From: Athripsodes cinereus
Taxonomy: Eukaryota > Arthropoda > Insecta > Trichoptera > Leptoceridae
Direction: 5' to 3'
Assembly (NCBI GenBank): GCA_947579605.1
Contig: OX388329.1
Location: forward strand, 29,428,693 to 29,492,692
Length of the DNA: 64,000 bases
The notes below the pieces were generated by a model that saw only the letters and a program-made list of their open reading frames with translations, was not told the DNA's origin and searched no databases. Made by a program: the position numbers and the translations under genes. This document shows positions 1-13,954 of this stretch, piece after piece (within the stretch, counting starts at the first letter, position 1; every line of letters begins with the position of its first letter).

Positions 1-596
1 TCTATCCACAACACTCCTCTAAACATGCAATATTTAACAACAATTTATCTTAGTGATTGCATCTCCACAGCATTTATTCGATATTCATCTGCCATCCTTT
101 GCAAACAAACTTCCCAAAAACTGAAAAATAAATCGTCAATTTTTGGCTATGCTCGAGAGCGTTTTACGATAACGACTTCGAATATCATGTCAATTCACAC
201 ATCACTTTTTAACAACAAATTGAGTCACCTCAAACACGAACAATATCTGAAAACGAGACGATAAAATATTCGTTTACTGGAAAACAGCCAAACAATTGTG
301 GACAAATATGATTTGTTTTTGTTTACAAGTCTATAGTCTGGGATAAGATGAAAATATTATTTGTAAAATTTATATAACTATATGCCAAGAATGATGGCAG
401 CTGCATTAAAATGGAATTCTATTAAAGTATTAAAAAAAACAGCTACTAGTGCTTCAATGTTCTCACTAGAACAGTTTTGTCCACTTTGGTTTATCTTTGT
501 AGAATATTATAATAGAACAAGACTCCTACAAATGTTTTCATACATTAGGTCACAATCCATAAGATTGACTGCAACGAGTTTGTTTTTTTTTTCCCT

Positions 597-806
597 CTAT
601 TCCTTCCTATTTCCTGCTAGTCTCTTTAATTCTACGTGTGAGCTACAGCTCATGTCCTTCCTCACATGATTCATTTGGGTGTCTCTGGGTACGCCTCTAC
701 CATTTCTGCCATCGGCCTTTCCTCCGCGATGGTGATGAGCAGACCTGGGTGTCTGATGTTTTGGCCAATCCTGTTTGCTCGTTGTTGGATGATCTTTCAT
801 ATACAT
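597..806 (-). mobile_element. LINE C-terminal fragment
   Basis: Minus-strand frame with ADGRNGRGVPRDTQMNHV and then ELKRLAGNRKE, the GRGRPR...-D...LKRLA.NR.EWR pattern of LINE C termini like that at 36355. Short and truncated. Confidence 0.6.
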
Positions 807-1663
807 CAGACATTATGACATAAGTGGTAATAAAACTTCACTTAAAAAAAAGGAATAATATTACATTATCTGAAACGTTGTGTATTACTTTTATTAGAAC
901 AAAACATGATACGATTTTCACGTGCGTGTTAGATTTTTGTTTTTATATAACAGTGTCTGGTGTATTTTCCAAATATTAATGACCACTTTCTTATTCATCA
1001 ATGATAAACAATTTTGGATGACAGCGTCAAATTCACCCTTAAATGAATTGATGATTTTGGAACTATTTAGGGTAAAGTAATAAATAAACATTCGTCACTA
1101 GATTTTTTAGAAAAAAAAATAGTTTGTAGCCATATAGTAACAACATCCGCGTGGAGTATAACAATTTTCACTATGCAATTAACCAGCAATTAAAAAAAAT
1201 ACGATTCATTTTATATTTTGTCGACAAAATTCATTACCTAACAAAAAAATATATTTATAGCTAATTTTTTTCAATGTCGTAGTATAGAAGAATGATTTAC
1301 GTATTCCCAAATGTTAAAAATTAATCTTTAAACTGTCAGCATCGTCCACAATAGTAATCTGATTGAAAGATAATATACCTACTGTGTTTTGCTTCTCTCG
1401 ACTAGAGAGACATCGATGGAGTAAAGTCAAAACATTGCATAAAAGGGGGTATTTTAGCAAGCCAGCCTTTCGAGTTGTCCACTATGGCGTTTCCGGTATG
1501 GACAACATTAATTTGTTGAGGATGAGATTTAGGATAAATGGAAGTCTCCAGACTTCTGCGCTATCCGGGTGGTGGGTCTTCTTGGATGAGAAAATAAAAA
1601 CTGATCATTAATCGGCATCTTTGATCACATCCATGAATAAATAACATAACATAACATACATAG

Positions 1664-1888
1664 ACATTTCACACAGATCGAGCTAGTCCCAAACTAAGAT
1701 GAATCTTGTATTATGGGTACTAACGCGACGATACACACATATACAATGCACTACACACATATACATGTAACACCCAGACCCAGGACAATTTGAAAAAGGT
1801 CATTCTTCACTTTGCCCTGGCCGGGAATCGAACCCGGGACCTCGTGACTCAAAGGCAAGAGCGTTACCTCCGCGCCACACCGGCCGAC
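1664..1888 (-). mobile_element. tRNA-derived SINE, family 1
   Basis: Minus-strand copy; B box GGGTTCGATTCCCGGCC is intact (complement at about 1825). Ends AATGTCTATG. Confidence 0.82.
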
Positions 1889-2543
1889 AAAATAAAATAT
1901 TGGTTGGAATCACGACAGCTATGAAAATAAATCAAAGTCTACAAAGTAATCTGATATTATAAGTGCGTGGTAGGCCTGATGGTAGGCCTTTGCGTGTATA
2001 GCCACGTGCTTGGTGATTATCCGGACACACAGCGGTCATAAGAAGAGTCATCAGACAATATACTCATGTTACGTGCACGCGATACTTATGTTTTATATAA
2101 TCCCGTTGTAGTGCAAACTCACTGGTTTAGTAAAAGCACTTCTAGTTAAAGTGTTTGATGTTCGCTCGAGAATCGTATGTTTGTAGATATTTTGTAAAAA
2201 AATAATGTAAGTTGTTTATCTGGAAATACTCAAAACCAAGAACAGGTTTCTATGGAATTGACGATTTAGAGACGAATCACATAATTTTTTTCATCCTTTA
2301 ATTTATCATAATATAAAAGTTGACGAAGGGAGTAAAAATGTTGTTATTTTTGCATACGTGCAGGAGTGAACCTAACAGTAATGATCCTATAAATCTGGTG
2401 AAAAAAAAACATTAAGTCCACATTCTTATTTTTAAATTTCTTCATTCCAGAGGATGGTTGTGATTTGTAAATTATTTACATTGAGAGAACATGATTGCGA
2501 AAATTCCCGATAAGTAAAGCAAAGTTATATTTTATTAGATGTA

Positions 2544-2660
2544 ATGAATTCGCGTATTGCCACTCTTTTTTTAAATTTCCGAGTGTCCTGTAAAAGGGAG
2601 GTGTAGAAAAAATAAAGACATTTTACATTTAAATTCAGCGATGACGTTTGCTACATACCT
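2544..2660 (+). repeat. TAG-tailed short retroelement, internal fragment
   Basis: Matches from GCCACTCTTTTTTTAAATTT through GAGTGTCCTGTAAAAGGGAG to AATTCAGCGATGACGTTTGC. Confidence 0.6.
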
Positions 2661-2699
2661 TGAATATCTTATTTTTTTGTTAATAATAATCGGACTATT

Positions 2700-2766
2700 T
2701 ATATGTGGCGCCGTTTAGTGATCCGTGACCATCTCAAGGGCGCTGTTAGCACGCAGAGGACAACTT
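2700..2766 (-). mobile_element. LINE 3' tail fragment, minus strand
   Basis: The complement reads CGCCCTTGAGATGGTCACGG and AAACGGCGCCACATATAAAT, equal to the tail at 31975-32025. Confidence 0.6.
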
Positions 2767-4959
2767 GCGTGTTAATCGTATGCAGAAGGCTACTTCACTT
2801 ACGGGATAGTAGTAGCATTTGTGTATCGAACTGTCATTTTTCTAAAAAAGTGTTGCAATTAAAAAAAATGGATTTAATTAAAGCCATAGTACAGAATAAG
2901 TGACGTTTTGACTATTTTCATCAATCCTGAAAAAATATATACAAAGTTGAAGAAAGTGAACGTAGCCAGGCAATTAATTACTATGCACGGTAATAATCCA
3001 CGTTTTATAAAATATGATTTCAATTATCTTTTCATGTTTGTATAAAGTTTCCACTGGTCAGATAATTACTCTCTACAGCTACACAATAGTCCCATCTAAG
3101 ATTATTTGCTCAAGCACCGAGCACTATAAAGTCACAAGCCCGAAAGATTGATGATGACAGATGATTTGTATGGACGCTGTCAACTATCACAGATGTATAA
3201 AGAAGCATGATGAAAAATCACATTCAATTTCTACATCCATTCTATCCACTCGAATGAAACTTTTGATTTTTAGTTCTTCTTCTCTTTGTACCATATTAGG
3301 TTTCTTCTGGCAAGGACTTCTCTGTAATGCATTAGCCGAAAAGTTCTTCCACACACTCTTCCCCACTCCAGTCTCTTAAATTGTACAGTCATGAGATGCG
3401 CATTACAGCGTTGGCACGATAGCGAACTCATTTTTTATTGTGTCGTCCTGTATCTGAAATGTAGGTTTAAGAAGCGAGTCCCTTTTGGGAAAGCTAAATG
3501 TTTTCAAATCATTCAGGCACTGGCACTGTCGCTGAACCGCAAATAAAACGTTTCTGAACACCTCACCTCGGCCTTCTGATATTCATCAATTTGAATAATT
3601 ATAATATCATTTACTTACTCCTTGTTTTATATGTATTATCACTTGTGTTATTTTTGGCCTACTTTTGTATCTTTTTATTGTTATTTCACTATATTCAATA
3701 AATAAACTTACTTTCAAAAGGGGCATTGAAGAGAGAGTGTAGTATAAAAGATTCCCATGACGGCGGTTTTGGCGGGTCGGTCTTTCAGACTTGCCCAATG
3801 GTTTGCCCCTCAGGACCATTTTGGTTTGAATGTGCGAATGAGGAGGAATCTACTATTCCTTCAATAGCCATACAATTTGCCTTTTATAAAGAACCGTGTA
3901 GTACTTCAATTTTTTCCATGAATGTAAATCGAAGTGCATAAACACCTCATCTAATAAGTAAACAAAGTTGGAGGAATTAATTTTTATTCCCATGCAGAAG
4001 AAAACCCAGATAAAAAAAATGTTAACTTTGATGTTGGTCACCGATTGTCTGTTATATTTCAGGGATTGATATTATGTATTATCTTCAAATGTTTCAACAG
4101 TGTAAATAATATTAATTATACGCATTAAGTTAAGCTTCAACTCTGGCGTTATATGTACTGGCAATAAAATATCCATTATATTTTTTTGTATTAATCAGAT
4201 ATTGGTCGTTGGTGTATTGAATTATTAATATAAGTAGCTCGAAAAAGTATAAAGAAACAAAAAGTTATTTTAAGACGCAGAATTTTGATGAATGACAAAA
4301 TGTCCTAGATTAATCTATGACGAAATAGAATAGAGCTTTGTTATCAACTTGTCAATATGTACGTTCATTCGATAGAAGCGGTGATTACAAAACATTTTAT
4401 GAAATGATAGTAGTTACATAGTACATACATTCCATAGAAATATGGTCGTAGGTGTATAAAAATAAAATATTATTATGTCGACAGCATGTTTCTATCTACA
4501 CAGGGACTTCACAGACAGCACACTTAATAGATTAGATAACTTATTTTTCATTATTATATTATCTTCACAATAAATAATTCATTGTAAATCAGAGATATTT
4601 CATACGTAGCGGATATGACGGTTACGGTGTGTACAATATTTGATTCAAAGGAAATCATTGATGAAATCTTATCTATAATCTATGTCTGTTTTTTCTTCAA
4701 TCTATTCATACCAATCGAATGACGTGTCTCAAAAACCCAGGAAAAAGCGACATTGTAAATTACTCAAATATTTCAGATACACAGATATAGGGTTGCATTA
4801 AGAAAAAAGGTGAGTCGATGATGATGATTATACCAAGAGCACGAAAAGCCTAAGAAAGAGGTAAATGAAGAAATATGAAAGATGCCCATTTTCAGCACTA
4901 AATATAGAGCCGGCAAAGATTAATACAACAGGTACATTTAAAAACGAGAGAAAGGACTG

Positions 4960-5180
4960 CAATCATTTACTGTGGAATACTTCACAATGGGAAGACAAGA
5001 GGCGCAGGAACACCTCAAAAGGGACGAATGACTCATGACATAGTTCAAGTTCTGTGGAAAGCAGTGGGTTTGTATTTCTCAGAATTTCTCAGATTGAGAG
5101 GCGTGGAAGAGCGTTGGAGAAACCTATATTCAGCAGCAGAGAAAGCAAGGCTTACTAATAGTAATGATATCTTTCATAGA
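4960..5180 (+). mobile_element. Decayed LINE C-terminal fragment
   Basis: Pieces of RRRGTPQKGRMTHDIVQV and ERWRNLYSAAEKA in different frames follow the pattern KRGRP..RWTDD(I/L)V...W..LGEAY of LINE C termini. Confidence 0.5.
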
Positions 5181-6329
5181 ACAGCACTTTGTCAAATGGT
5201 CGTTTTTGTTATCATAGATAATTTCCAGAGGACTAATGAAGTCTGATGAAATCGAGCGAAGGAAACACATTTATCAAAGTTATTATCAACATAATATGAT
5301 TTTCAGATTACGACTAGATCACTGTCAAATTCAGTCCAAGGAAAAATTTCACAGATCACATCTAATTAGGTTATCAATATATAAGATTTTGATTTGAGTT
5401 TGACATTAACCCTGAATTTTCGATTATCGAAAAGTTACATCAAAAATTAACTCAAAACAGGATTCATGAAGTTAAAGATAAATTTGGTAGAGTTTTGTAA
5501 CTCGAAAAAAAAAAAACAAAAATACCCAAATGAATCACGTAATTGACATTCAATAATCAATCACAGATAAAAAATATGTAGGCACGTGACCGACAATAAA
5601 AATAATTAACATCAGTTAAACGTTAGGGAACATGACTGGACCAAAATAAACCAAGAGTAAAAATAACGCGGTCAATATTATTAACTGTGTCTCTTAACAA
5701 TCTACGTGTCCCGTGTCTTGTATAAAGTAAACAAATCATTATTACGTCACGCCAAATAAAATATAACAAAAATAACAGACTAATATAGTTCCTGTTTGCG
5801 TTTCATTCATGGCAGATTTACAACAAGGCGCGGCATTGCCCATCGGACGCAAGATTACGAACAATGTGTTGTAACAACATTCCCTAAACAATTTCCTCGT
5901 TGTACGAATGAGACCTGCAATGCAGGAAGACGTACATGTTTCAAATTGATTTATTATATTTATATGCGATGAAGCTGAAGAAATGCGAATATATATTTAA
6001 ATAAATAAATTTATTATGAACGATAAAAGTCAATACAAAATTTTGACACATTTTTGCAAAATTTTCAACCCTTAAATTACCTCTTGCAGTACTAGGCGAT
6101 AGGATACTAAAATCTGTTGTCTTTGATTTTCCCTTCTTCTTTCGCGTCCTTTTTGTATTAGTATTTGCCCATCATTTTTCTTAGTGAATTATTAGTTGCC
6201 TATTAACCAAACTATGTATATGTTAATAATAATAATAAATATATAAAAAAAAATCTGATTACAGTATTTTCAATGATCTAACATCCCGATCACTCCATCT
6301 GATCATTAAGTACTAGATAGAGGGGAAAA

Positions 6330-6490
6330 GAGGTGTATAGGGCGGATTTCCTGGCTCCACAACATATGTACATGAGAGGACAAGAATCAAGAGCGTCGAG
6401 GAGCTATATAAAGCTGCCCACAACACGGGCATATTCTCACACGCGATGGTCAACGTTGGGGGGACTTGACACGACACTGAATGAAGAAAA
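6330..6490 (+). mobile_element. Decayed LINE C-terminal fragment
   Basis: The frame SRASRSYIKL... and RSVEELYKAAHNTG (frame-shifted) with AMVNVGGT matches the (V/R)EELFRAAQDR..FA.MVANL type of ending; 23085-23290 is related. Confidence 0.5.
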
Positions 6491-6879
6491 GAGAACTTAA
6501 AGTGAGCAAATAATAGGAGTATTTGTAAGAAAATTCCTAATCACAGTGAAAATAATAGTATATTTATTTATTAACAGTGCAATATATGTAGGCTATAGCA
6601 GCCTTTACAGTAGGCAAAATAACATTAAAAAAGCATACTAGAAACAAAAACAATCAACATATAATAGACAAATAAAACAAAAACATGACAATAGAAACTA
6701 TAGGGGTTTCTTAAATTCTCGTATATACAAAATAATTACCGTGCAAAGTGCACTGTTTATTGTCGTCAAACGTGTCTCGTGGATGTGTACGTGAGTGGAC
6801 GTTATTTATTAGAATGAAAACTACGAAAACAAAAACAATGACATTATTATTTACAAAATTGGTAGGTACACAAGTATGT

Positions 6880-7072
6880 AGTAGAATTCCATAATTGGAT
6901 AGATCGAAACGAGCGTTTCGTTCTACTGCAGATTAAACAACACGAGAGAAACGTCTTTCGATTGGGATTAACAATGATCTAAGAAGTCGAGAGATGTCTC
7001 TCTCGCGTAGTTTAATATAGGTACAGTAGAACGAAACGTTCGTTTCAATTTATCCAATAATGAAATTATTGT
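6880..7072. mobile_element. Fold-back MITE (family with GAAACGTTTCGTTCTACTG arms)
   Basis: Left arm ATTGGATAGATCGAAACGAG and right arm, read inward, ATTGGATAAATTGAAACGAA; both continue with CGTTTCGTTCTACTG and GAGAGA. A second member is 29019-29171, and remnants occur at 26160-26290, 53540-53620 and 63180-63240. Confidence 0.7.
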
Positions 7073-7448
7073 AGTTGGCGTGAATTGATGACTTGTTGCA
7101 TTATTGGAAAGAGAATCCACACGAATTAATTGATATCGCAGGAACACGTGAGCCGCGAAGTCCGGCCAAAGTTTGAAAATACTGGTAATCTCTGATGTAA
7201 CGAATTCTGACAAGTGATTGAGCTTTTTGTTAGAATGAAGCAAAATTCAAACGTATTACAAACCCACACAAGTGTTGTGAATGAAAATAATGCTTTCTTC
7301 GAATGTCCAAAATTCTTTGTTCAGGACACTATAAGAAAGAATCGATTAAATAAGACTATTTCGGGAAGTATGCAAAATTTGCTTTAAGTTTGTTAGACTG
7401 AGAGTGTCTGTGGTGTCTTTCTGGAGCTTTGATCCCAAAAGTAAAGCA

Positions 7449-7560
7449 TAGCCCGTGGAGTCCCCGGCAAAGAGTATATCTCCCACTCTTTTTTGTTGGT
7501 TTTCGAGTGTCATGTGAAAGGCAGGCATTCGCAAAACATCACGTTAAAGACATTAAACTT
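7449..7560 (+). repeat. TAG-tailed short retroelement, 5' fragment
   Basis: Starts CCCGTGGAGTCCCCGGCAAAG and reaches AAAGGCAGGCATTCG, then loses similarity near AGACATTAAAC. Confidence 0.65.
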
Positions 7561-9596
7561 TATTGGTACGGAGAAGCAAGTTTATTAGATGTAGTTAGCC
7601 CGCTGTAATGTAATTAATGGTTGAATTAGCGAAGCGAGCTAAGAATAATGTGATTTGTTGACGATCGAAATGCGAGTGATCACAAGAGAAGCAACTAAGG
7701 ATCTTGTCGACTATAAAACAAGGGCAAAAATTTGCAACAACTTTTATCAATTAACACTGTTAGTAATTGAATCATACAATAATAAATTGAAAATAAACAA
7801 ACAACCAAAGTTTTCCCTCCATTCTTGCGTTCATCACAAACATAGATAATTTACAAACAATTTTCTTAAACACATGTCGATGTCACGTTTGTCGATGCGT
7901 GTATATATCCAGAGGTTAGTATGTATATTTAGTCTAATGTAGAAACAGTGTTTATAATATCTACATAGCTCCGTTGTCTGACTGAATTAGAAGCTGCGAT
8001 ATTCAACGACAGCAGACAGACATCTATGGAGTCTAATCAGACTGCTAGTTGCATGCATCGGATGAAAATAATATATAACTAGATAGTGGTATATATGATA
8101 TGGGACATTTGTCTGACGACATTTGCGCCTAATATTGCATCATGCAATTCACACCCTATACAGATATATTTTTGAAAAATTAATGAATTCAAGTTTTTGC
8201 TTTCTTCCTGATAATGTAGAGATTTAAAGAAAAATATATATAGACAAAATAAGAAAGAAAGCACGAGCTCTGTTTATTTTTAAGGATTAAATGTATGTAT
8301 GTATTCATAAATAAATGTTTGAATCTGATTGAAAAATCTGTTCATTATGTATTTAATTTGCACAAAAAACACACAAATTCCGCACAGCTCAAAAGAGCTT
8401 CTCCATGCTTCTTATACTTGTCAAATCGTATATATTATAGACCCAGAAGATATTTCTCCTTACAACACCGTAACCAATCAGATGAAGTAATTTATATTTC
8501 CCCCCTAAGCGCATGATCTATATAGGATACATTCCAGGTGATCTACCTGTATATTAATATTTATTATTATGCCGAAACATAAAAAAAATAGAGTAACGAG
8601 TTCAGGTCAAGGTCACCCATGAAAATTATAACTTTCAAAGTACAACACATATTTTTATTTTGATTCAAAGTTCATGTTTACGTTCGAAATCAACATAAAG
8701 GTAAACCGATTACTTATTACTAAAACAATAATATTTACGACATTTTAATAATACCCTCGGCTATCTCGTTGGACTCTTGACTGATAAGATGGCAATGTGC
8801 GGATTTAGGATAAAGTGAAGAGGAAAACACTATTGACACGGCAACAGATAGATTAATCTAGGGCTGTGTAGAACAAATCAACTTATAAACATGTACTTTG
8901 TAATGTAGATACTGCGATGTTATATGTACATACAATGCGAGTACATACATTGTCAATCAACATTGCGTTCCTCCTCACGCTGGGTAGGATGGACAATATA
9001 CCGATAGTTATTTGAAACTGTGAAGAGGGAATTTACAATACATTATTTGATTTGTTTAGTTTTGCACTCAATTTATTAAGATCTTCAACGGGATAAATCA
9101 GTCCTAGTTGGTTGTCTAAAAAATACTTAAATCAATGAACAGTGTTTTCAGTGAACATAATTTAATAGAACTACGATCGGTTTTGGAAAGCTTGTAAAAG
9201 ACAGAGTAGGCACGGAAGAATTATTAGATATCTCTTTATTTAATCAAATATTGAGTCAATTTTTGTGGCGTACGTGCTGTGCTGTACTTTTCCAAAGTTA
9301 TTATATCAAACAGCAACGTTTGCAAATATTTGCTGATAAGTTCAGGATTATCTATGAAACATCGCTTAATTAAATACACACATACTTATAATTATAAGTA
9401 TTTCTATATAGGTACCTAATATATGTGAATATATAATGAGGCTGTTTGTTGTTGTGGAAGATTCTCAATGGCTGTTATCAATTACGTTAGGTTAATATTA
9501 CGTTAAGTTGTTTTGACTGAAAGATCTCGTACGTAATAGATGGGACAATCAAACAGAACATAAATATTTATGTATGTAAATATATGTTCTTATACT

Positions 9597-9858
9597 TACT
9601 ACTACTACTATACCATCACGGCATATCCCACAAGTGGGGTAGCCAGCAGATCAGCTGCATGTAAGAAACATGCAAACTGTCCTCTTCGTGCCAGTATAAA
9701 ATCAAGACATTCAGGATGGGTGGCAAGCCTCATCGCTGAATTTAAGATGTAAAAAAAATGTCTTATTTATTTCGAACACCTGCCTTTTACAGGACACTCG
9801 AAAACTTACGCAGAAGAGTGGGAGACCAATTCTTTACCGGGTGCTCCACGGGATGGTT
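9597..9858 (-). mobile_element. TAG-tailed short retroelement copy
   Basis: Full-length minus-strand copy, from ACTACTACTACTATACCATC to GGGTGCTCCACGGGAT. Confidence 0.85.
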
Positions 9859-10571
9859 CTTATACTTTTCATGCATTTATTTCTTATGATCGCTGGAAAA
9901 TTATTATTAACAAAGAAACGGGAAGTCCAATAGCCACAAAGCAGTTAAAAATAAATTAATTCTGCTATCACGTAGCTTGCAAGTGAAAATGGATATGTTG
10001 TACAATTTCCGTATAAATGAGATCCATAAAGTATGTGATAAAAGTCTGAAAAATAGAAGGGCAAACAATCTATACCATGCTTGATTTCCTTGTACGTGAG
10101 ATGTCATGTCCGTGCATTTCAGTTTATTTGGGATATTCGTTTCCGAAACTATTCTTCATGTTTACAAACATACATAAACATGCACATAATAGTTGTCACA
10201 GAAAGACCAGAGGTTTCCAGAAGATGAATGGAAATAAAAGGATAACTAATTATTTAAATATTTTTACAGCATTGACGACTTATGCTGGGAGTTAAGGTTA
10301 GAAAAATAATTAAATGAAAACAACAGTAATAATAATAATAATGACGATAATTTGATAAGCTCAGTTCAGACAGCAGCTGAAGATACAAATGAGGTGCTGA
10401 CCCCAGAGGTGCTCCGAGATGTTTCAAAATGTAAATATTTATTGGGTAACTTGTAACCACCACACGAGACGATCGGAACGTAGGTAAGCATGAAAAGGGA
10501 TACAGGGTGAAAAGGACGCATAATGAAGCAAATTTACATAGTCAGAAAAAAATACTAATGTAATTTATTGT

Positions 10572-10726
10572 TCTTCTTCTTCTTCTTATGGCCTTAAACC
10601 CGTACTTCCAGCTCACTCAACCATCGTACGGCTGCCTCCGAGGCGTCGTGTATTTCTCTCAGTCCCCCGTCAAAGGAATATAGGGGGCACTGCTCCACGA
10701 TGTGGTCCATGCTCTGGGTGAAATTT
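10572..10726 (-). mobile_element. LINE C-terminal end with (AAG)n tail
   Basis: Minus strand reads QSMDHIVEQCPLYSFDGGL, then EIHDASEAAVRWLSELEV and a stop, followed at once by an AAGAAGAAGAAG tract. A short 3' end with a trinucleotide tail is typical of some LINE clades. Confidence 0.65.
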
Positions 10727-12289
10727 ATTGTTAAACTCATTGGACAAAATTTTTATTGGTGTTCAGTTCAGTGAACAAAAGAAGAAAAAAGAGTACAAAG
10801 TAAAGAGATGAGTGCAAAGTTAAGACATATGCCAATGTTAATGACGCATTCCTCAGGGCACCAAACTAAATCCTGACCAATGCTAGTGAGGCATTCCATA
10901 AGGCATCAGGCTAGATCCCATTTCTCAAAACACTCAAACATAGAATTGAGCTTGGTTACTCCACACGAGTTTTTCGGTTCCTGCTCTCAATAATTATGAA
11001 TTCAAAGAGTTAAAAATAGTTAAAAAATGGCACAATCACATACTTTAAAATTTGAAAGCGCTTTGATTGAAATTTCCACCACATGGTTAGAGTTTCCACA
11101 TTATAGGTACTTAAGAGTTAATCTACGGATTCAACCAAAAACAAAATTGACCATTTTGACTATGATTTGTAATTGTGAATCGTGCATTTTGCGATTTTGG
11201 TATTTATCAAAATGTTAATTTAAATTTTTTTGGCTGCCTATCATTTTATTTGAAATAAATTAGTATTTGTAGTGTATGGACTTTGTACACTGCACCTGTA
11301 AATTGAACCTTGGACTTGTTTACAAGTCAATGAGTGAGTAGCAATACTCTATTGTCTATATAGGTTTACTTCCTATAGGAAAAGGGGCTCATTATAGATA
11401 CGACCTTGGGTTGCACTGGTTCGCTGCGTGTTTGACTGTTGTGTTCGACAATTATAAATAGGATTATTTATTGAATATATTTGTGTGAATATAATATCAG
11501 TGTTCTTAATTTCAAAGAACCTACAATATTGTAAACTTACACAGTATACAATAGTATTTTTAAATATATTTTTGTTAAAAGTATTGAATTTAGACGAAAA
11601 ACTGTGTACTGATGGAAATTTTCATTTTAATTTAGGAAGGTATGTTAGCTATAAATAATTTGGTATGAGAAGTTATACGAGATAGAGATATTATAAAGTT
11701 TAACAAACTCGTGTAAATGCTGTAAGAATATTGAAAAAGAGAATTATTGTATTTATTAAGACAAAAATTCAACCTACAATTGGGGAAAACTATATAGAAA
11801 CAAGACAAAACAATTTCAAATTGTATGTTTCAACAAGTTGTTGGTTGAAAGACAAGATTCACAGCCAGGAATTAGGAAATCTAAGTTTGAGAAGCAAAAC
11901 AATTACAAATCAAACTTCCAGAATCATTGTTTTAATTCACCTTAACTAACATCATCGGCTTACGCAATTCTTTATCAAAATTGAAACATTAAAAACATTA
12001 GGAATATTCCCCTGACATTTCAATATTAATTACTTATTACAGTGTTATTATAAAGATAAGTGTTAATAATTACTTTACATACACAAACAATAATATTATA
12101 ATATGTGTATTTATGTATAGGTAAGTTATCAAAACATATTGAAAATATTAAATTCACTATCAGTTTTTCAGGTACAATATATGACTATTATATTAATCTT
12201 GCATTAATGAAAAAATCGGCAGACACTACAAAAGAACAGAAAGCGAAAAAATCTCATCATTAAAATCAGCGGGGTTACTCATGACACAA

Positions 12290-12690
12290 CCTAAATGACA
12301 TCATAACTCTACGATGCGAAAGTGACTATAGTCAAAAATATGTGCATGTCAATACCGTAGTAGATGAGGATAATTACATGAGTATTATGATTGTACTATG
12401 TGACATGACCCCAAGAATGTACCAGATATTGGTGAATATGTTAATACTGTTGTGATATTAATAATCTTTCATGAAATATATCTTCTAATTTCGTCAAAAA
12501 AAAATCAGATACCTGATAATTTTTGTCTTGAATCATGGGTCATTTCACATAGTGCAACCATATTACTCATATAAATACTGAAAATGACTTACTTCAACTA
12601 CTGCCGGACTGGCATGCAGATATTTTTTCCTATAGTCACTTTGTGCATCGTAGGGTTAAGATCAAGACAAGAATAAGATCGTATTTAGAT
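12290..12690. mobile_element. MITE with paired AGTGACTATAG arms, copy A
   Basis: Left arm AGTGACTATAGTCAAAAATA, right arm CCTATAGTCACTTTGTGCAT, with TGACATGACCCCAAGAATGT inside. Copy B is 23878-24210. Confidence 0.65.
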
Positions 12691-13350
12691 TGTAGTATTC
12701 CAACATATAATGGTGAACATTGGAGGATCTGTCACAACACCAGAAGTAAAAGAGCACACATAAAGAAATATTTCAATTTTCTCTTCTTTTCCTGTCGGTC
12801 AGCAAACGATAAAATAATAAAAATATTAAAATCCATATCTATATTTCCTTTCTCTCCCAAAAAGTCACAACCTCTCTTGCAGCTCCCCCCAGGTTTACAC
12901 TTCAATATAGAAGAACGATGAAAGAATGGAAAATGCGTGGAAGAGAAATGTATGCAAGAACATGGGTAGAACATTTTTAACCTTTGCCTATTCCGTGTCA
13001 GAAGCAGTGTAATATTACGTACTTACATATTTATTTAATGTTTGGGCTTTCTTAATAATGTTTGGGCTAAGTTTGCATAAGAAATAGATTTATTTAAAAA
13101 CGAGATCCACCATTGGCAAATTTAACTTATGTAAAATCATTGGGTATTTGCTGTGCTGAAAATCATAATACTATGTATTCATTATTACTGTTTGTTGTTC
13201 ATCACAATTCGATGTTGTTGTTGTCAAGTGAATTTTCTCGAATGCCGTAGTGTTGGTTAGTCTGGATTTATTATTCAATAACAACATAATCTCATATAAT
13301 AAATAATAATAATATGTATGTACATAGTACACACCTACTACACAGTGCAG

Positions 13351-13540
13351 GTCTAAGTTTTTGTGGAGTTACATGCGTAGCAATTTATGGGAGACTAGGG
13401 TAAAAGAATTTGACAGATACATACTAACTAGCATGGAAGAGGGCATTGGAGTCTTACGTAGAGATGGAAATAGCGGCTACTTAAAATTAATGGAACGAAA
13501 GCAAATGTTATTCTTTTATATTGATGAGGGTGATGCACGC
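13351..13540 (+). pseudogene. Isolated exon-like segment resembling an ionotropic glutamate receptor ligand-binding domain
   Basis: An open frame begins right after an acceptor-like TACACAGTGCAG. It reads SKFLWSYMRSN, about ten less conserved residues, then TSMEEGIGVLRRDGNSGYL and KLMERKQMLFFYIDE. The order W-x-x-M ... (S/N)xEEGI..V.R.G.Y..LMES-like..Y is that of the S2 lobe of ionotropic glutamate receptors. A possible donor (GTGATG) follows at about 13530. The frame then runs into a LINE 3' tail (from about 13541) and stops. No other receptor exon was found on this strand, so it may be an orphan pseudo-exon or an exon of a gene with very long introns. The similarity is judged by eye. Confidence 0.35.
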
Positions 13541-13622
13541 GGTATACGGCGCCTTTGAGGTCATGTTACGAGTAAATGTCGTTTTACAAATTGTCCATAT
13601 ATATAAATATATATATATGGAC
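13541..13622 (+). mobile_element. LINE 3' tail fragment
   Basis: CGGCGCCTTTGAGGTCATGT to TTACAAATTGTCCATATATA, the same tail as 40090-40168. It abuts the receptor-like exon. Confidence 0.65.
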
Positions 13623-13954
13623 TCTATGATTTCTGTTATTAAATGAGCTATCGTTAATACCATACGTATAGAGAAAGTTGCAGTAAATATTAATTAAAAA
13701 AACATGTGGCATTGGACCTTCTGCTTCTGTATCCTACATATCACATAATATTTTTCACGTGGATCAACAGATGGCTCTAGTTTTACCATTTTGAACTACA
13801 AAAAGAGCGTGCAATTTGTCACCCCATAAGGAATATCAAAATTATTTTATACAAGCGTATGTAACCCGGCATCGCTCGGGTTTAATTAAATAGAAAACCT
13901 TGCAAATACATGGGTTAAAACAACAAAATCTTATTGAAAAAAAAAACGGAGTAA

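Larger units (their letters stand above)
1..13350. other. Non-genic stretches, 1-13350
   Basis: 1-596, 807-1663 (ending in a CATAA run), 1889-2543, 2767-4959, 5181-6329, 7073-7448, 7561-9596, 9859-10571, 10727-12289 and 12691-13350 are AT-rich with only short unrelated ORFs. I see no exon with a convincing family match. They may be the continuing SCaMC intron or intergenic DNA. Confidence 0.6.
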
